Positions 5,658 to 6,234 of a DNA stretch of 6,234 bases are shown here, in pieces; within the stretch, counting starts at the first letter, position 1; every line of letters begins with the position of its first letter. The stretch is from contig CADBRS010000153.1 in the NCBI GenBank assembly GCA_902797125.1, positions 1 to 6,234 of the forward strand, written 5' to 3'. A program made the translations under genes and the position numbers. The notes under the pieces are model-generated. The model was given only the letters and a program-made list of their open reading frames with translations, had not been told where the DNA came from and did no database searches. Source of the stretch: an uncultured Ruminococcus sp. GTDB taxonomy: Bacteria > Bacillota > Clostridia > Oscillospirales > CAG-272.

Positions 5658-5984
5658 TTAACCCTGATCGGAATCGTCCGTATAGTAAATGTCCTCGTCA
5701 GGAAAATGGAGTCCGATCTCTTCACGTGCGACTTTGATGATGTAATCATAATCGACAGGAGCATCGAGCCAGTATTCCAGTTCCTCGATCCGTTCCCTGC
5801 TGGCCGTGATCTCGTCCTGCTTTTTCTGAATCGATTGCTTCAGCCTCGAATACTCGATCATCCGGGAAAGAACGATGGAAGCAGAAATAATGACAACAAG
5901 CACAGTCAGAACCCAAACGGCAACAGTTTTAGGCTGTATCCTGCGTTTGGGATGCTCTTCGTTTGTCAACTGCTTCTGTTCCAT
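5658..5984 (-). CDS. divIC: DivIC/FtsB-type septum formation protein
   Basis: A 108-residue bitopic membrane protein. A basic N-terminal cytoplasmic part is followed by one transmembrane helix (about 20-40, VAVWVLTVLVVIISASIVLS), a coiled coil (about 42-75, rich in K, E, Q and R) and a short C-terminal domain with the typical DYIIKVAREEIGLHFPDE stretch. DivIC works with FtsL and DivIB/FtsQ at the division site to activate septal wall synthesis. GGAG stands 6-7 nt before the ATG. Position directly after the RqcP-type S4 gene matches the B. subtilis order rqcP-yabP-yabQ-divIC, except that yabP and yabQ are missing. That synteny is why I use divIC as the symbol. Confidence 0.92.
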   Translation of the reverse strand: MEQKQLTNEEHPKRRIQPKTVAVWVLTVLVVIISASIVLSRMIEYSRLKQSIQKKQDEITASRERIEELEYWLDAPVDYDYIIKVAREEIGLHFPDEDIYYTDDSDQG

Positions 5985-6004
5985 AAGTCTCTCCGCAAAA
6001 TCAG

Positions 6005-6234
6005 TCAGTTTGATTCATTCCGGATCTGTGTGGACTCGGATGAAATGACTTCATACAGTTCGGATGCTTCGGCCTTCCCGATGGTTTCTTTGACCGTCAG
6101 CACGCGGACTTTCAGCATCCTGCTTCCGAATACGATCTCCAATATGTCTCCGGGTTTGACTTCATAAGAAGCTTTGGCCCGTCTTCCGTTGACCGTGATG
6201 TGCTCGGCGTCGCAAGCCTCGTTCGCCACGGTCC
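6005..6234 (-). CDS. rqcP: RqcP-type S4-domain RNA-binding protein (5' end outside window)
   Basis: The C-terminal 75 residues of a small S4-domain protein; the reading frame is open at the right edge. The visible part (TVANEACDAEHITVNGRRA, then KASYEVKPGDILEIVFGSRM and LKVRVL) covers most of the S4 fold and aligns well with B. subtilis RqcP (formerly YabO, about 86 residues), so only about 15-20 N-terminal residues should be missing. An internal GTG at 6229 is unlikely to be the start, since the residues before it (T, then a codon cut by the edge) continue the expected RxVA pattern. RqcP binds 50S subunits carrying stalled peptidyl-tRNA and helps RqcH add alanine tails. The stop lies 20 nt before divIC. 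The operon promoter must be upstream, beyond the window. Confidence 0.92.
   Translation of the reverse strand, partial: TVANEACDAEHITVNGRRAKASYEVKPGDILEIVFGSRMLKVRVLTVKETIGKAEASELYEVISSESTQIRNESN

Noticed and set aside
5643..6167. Plus-strand frame of 174 codons opposite divIC and rqcP
   Set aside because: Antisense shadow of two well-recognised genes; no ribosome binding site or family features.

Overview
The window looks like chromosome of a Bacillota (Firmicutes) bacterium of medium GC content. The evidence is the gene families (an RqcP-type S4 protein, DivIC, a YerC-type TrpR-like regulator, YitT, LytTR plus a LiaF-like protein), Gram-positive-style Shine-Dalgarno sequences, and near-consensus sigma-A promoters. 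No mobile element, CRISPR array, tRNA or rRNA is visible. I cannot name the genus. The sporulation genes yabP and yabQ, which lie between rqcP and divIC in Bacillus subtilis, are absent here, which hints at a non-sporulating lineage.

Left part (1-1960, all minus strand). At the left edge lies the 5' part of an AraC-type regulator whose DNA-binding domain is at the N-terminus. It has its own promoter (421-449), just downstream of a strong intrinsic terminator (503-539). That terminator closes a two-gene unit: a stand-alone LytTR DNA-binding protein (1299-1790) followed, with a 14-nt overlap, by a LiaF-like four-helix membrane protein (581-1312). The unit resembles the LytTR regulatory systems in which a membrane partner restrains a LytTR regulator.

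Centre (1791-3070). The LytTR gene and a YitT-family membrane protein gene (2034-3017) diverge from one control region. It holds a promoter for each side and, between them, two 13-bp direct repeats 21 bp apart, the geometry expected for LytTR binding. This is the most interesting signal in the window, because one operator could serve both transcripts. A hairpin at 3047-3070 ends yitT and also the operon converging on it from the right.

Right part (3075-6234, all minus strand). Six tightly packed genes read right to left: rqcP (5' end outside the window), divIC, smpB, a yerC-like gene, a SAM-dependent methyltransferase, and hslO. Gaps are 20, 5 and 2 nt, then a 17-nt overlap, then about 109 nt before hslO. 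They look like one transcript. It joins two ribosome-rescue factors (RqcP for alanine tailing, SmpB for trans-translation), a cell-division protein and a redox-activated chaperone (Hsp33).
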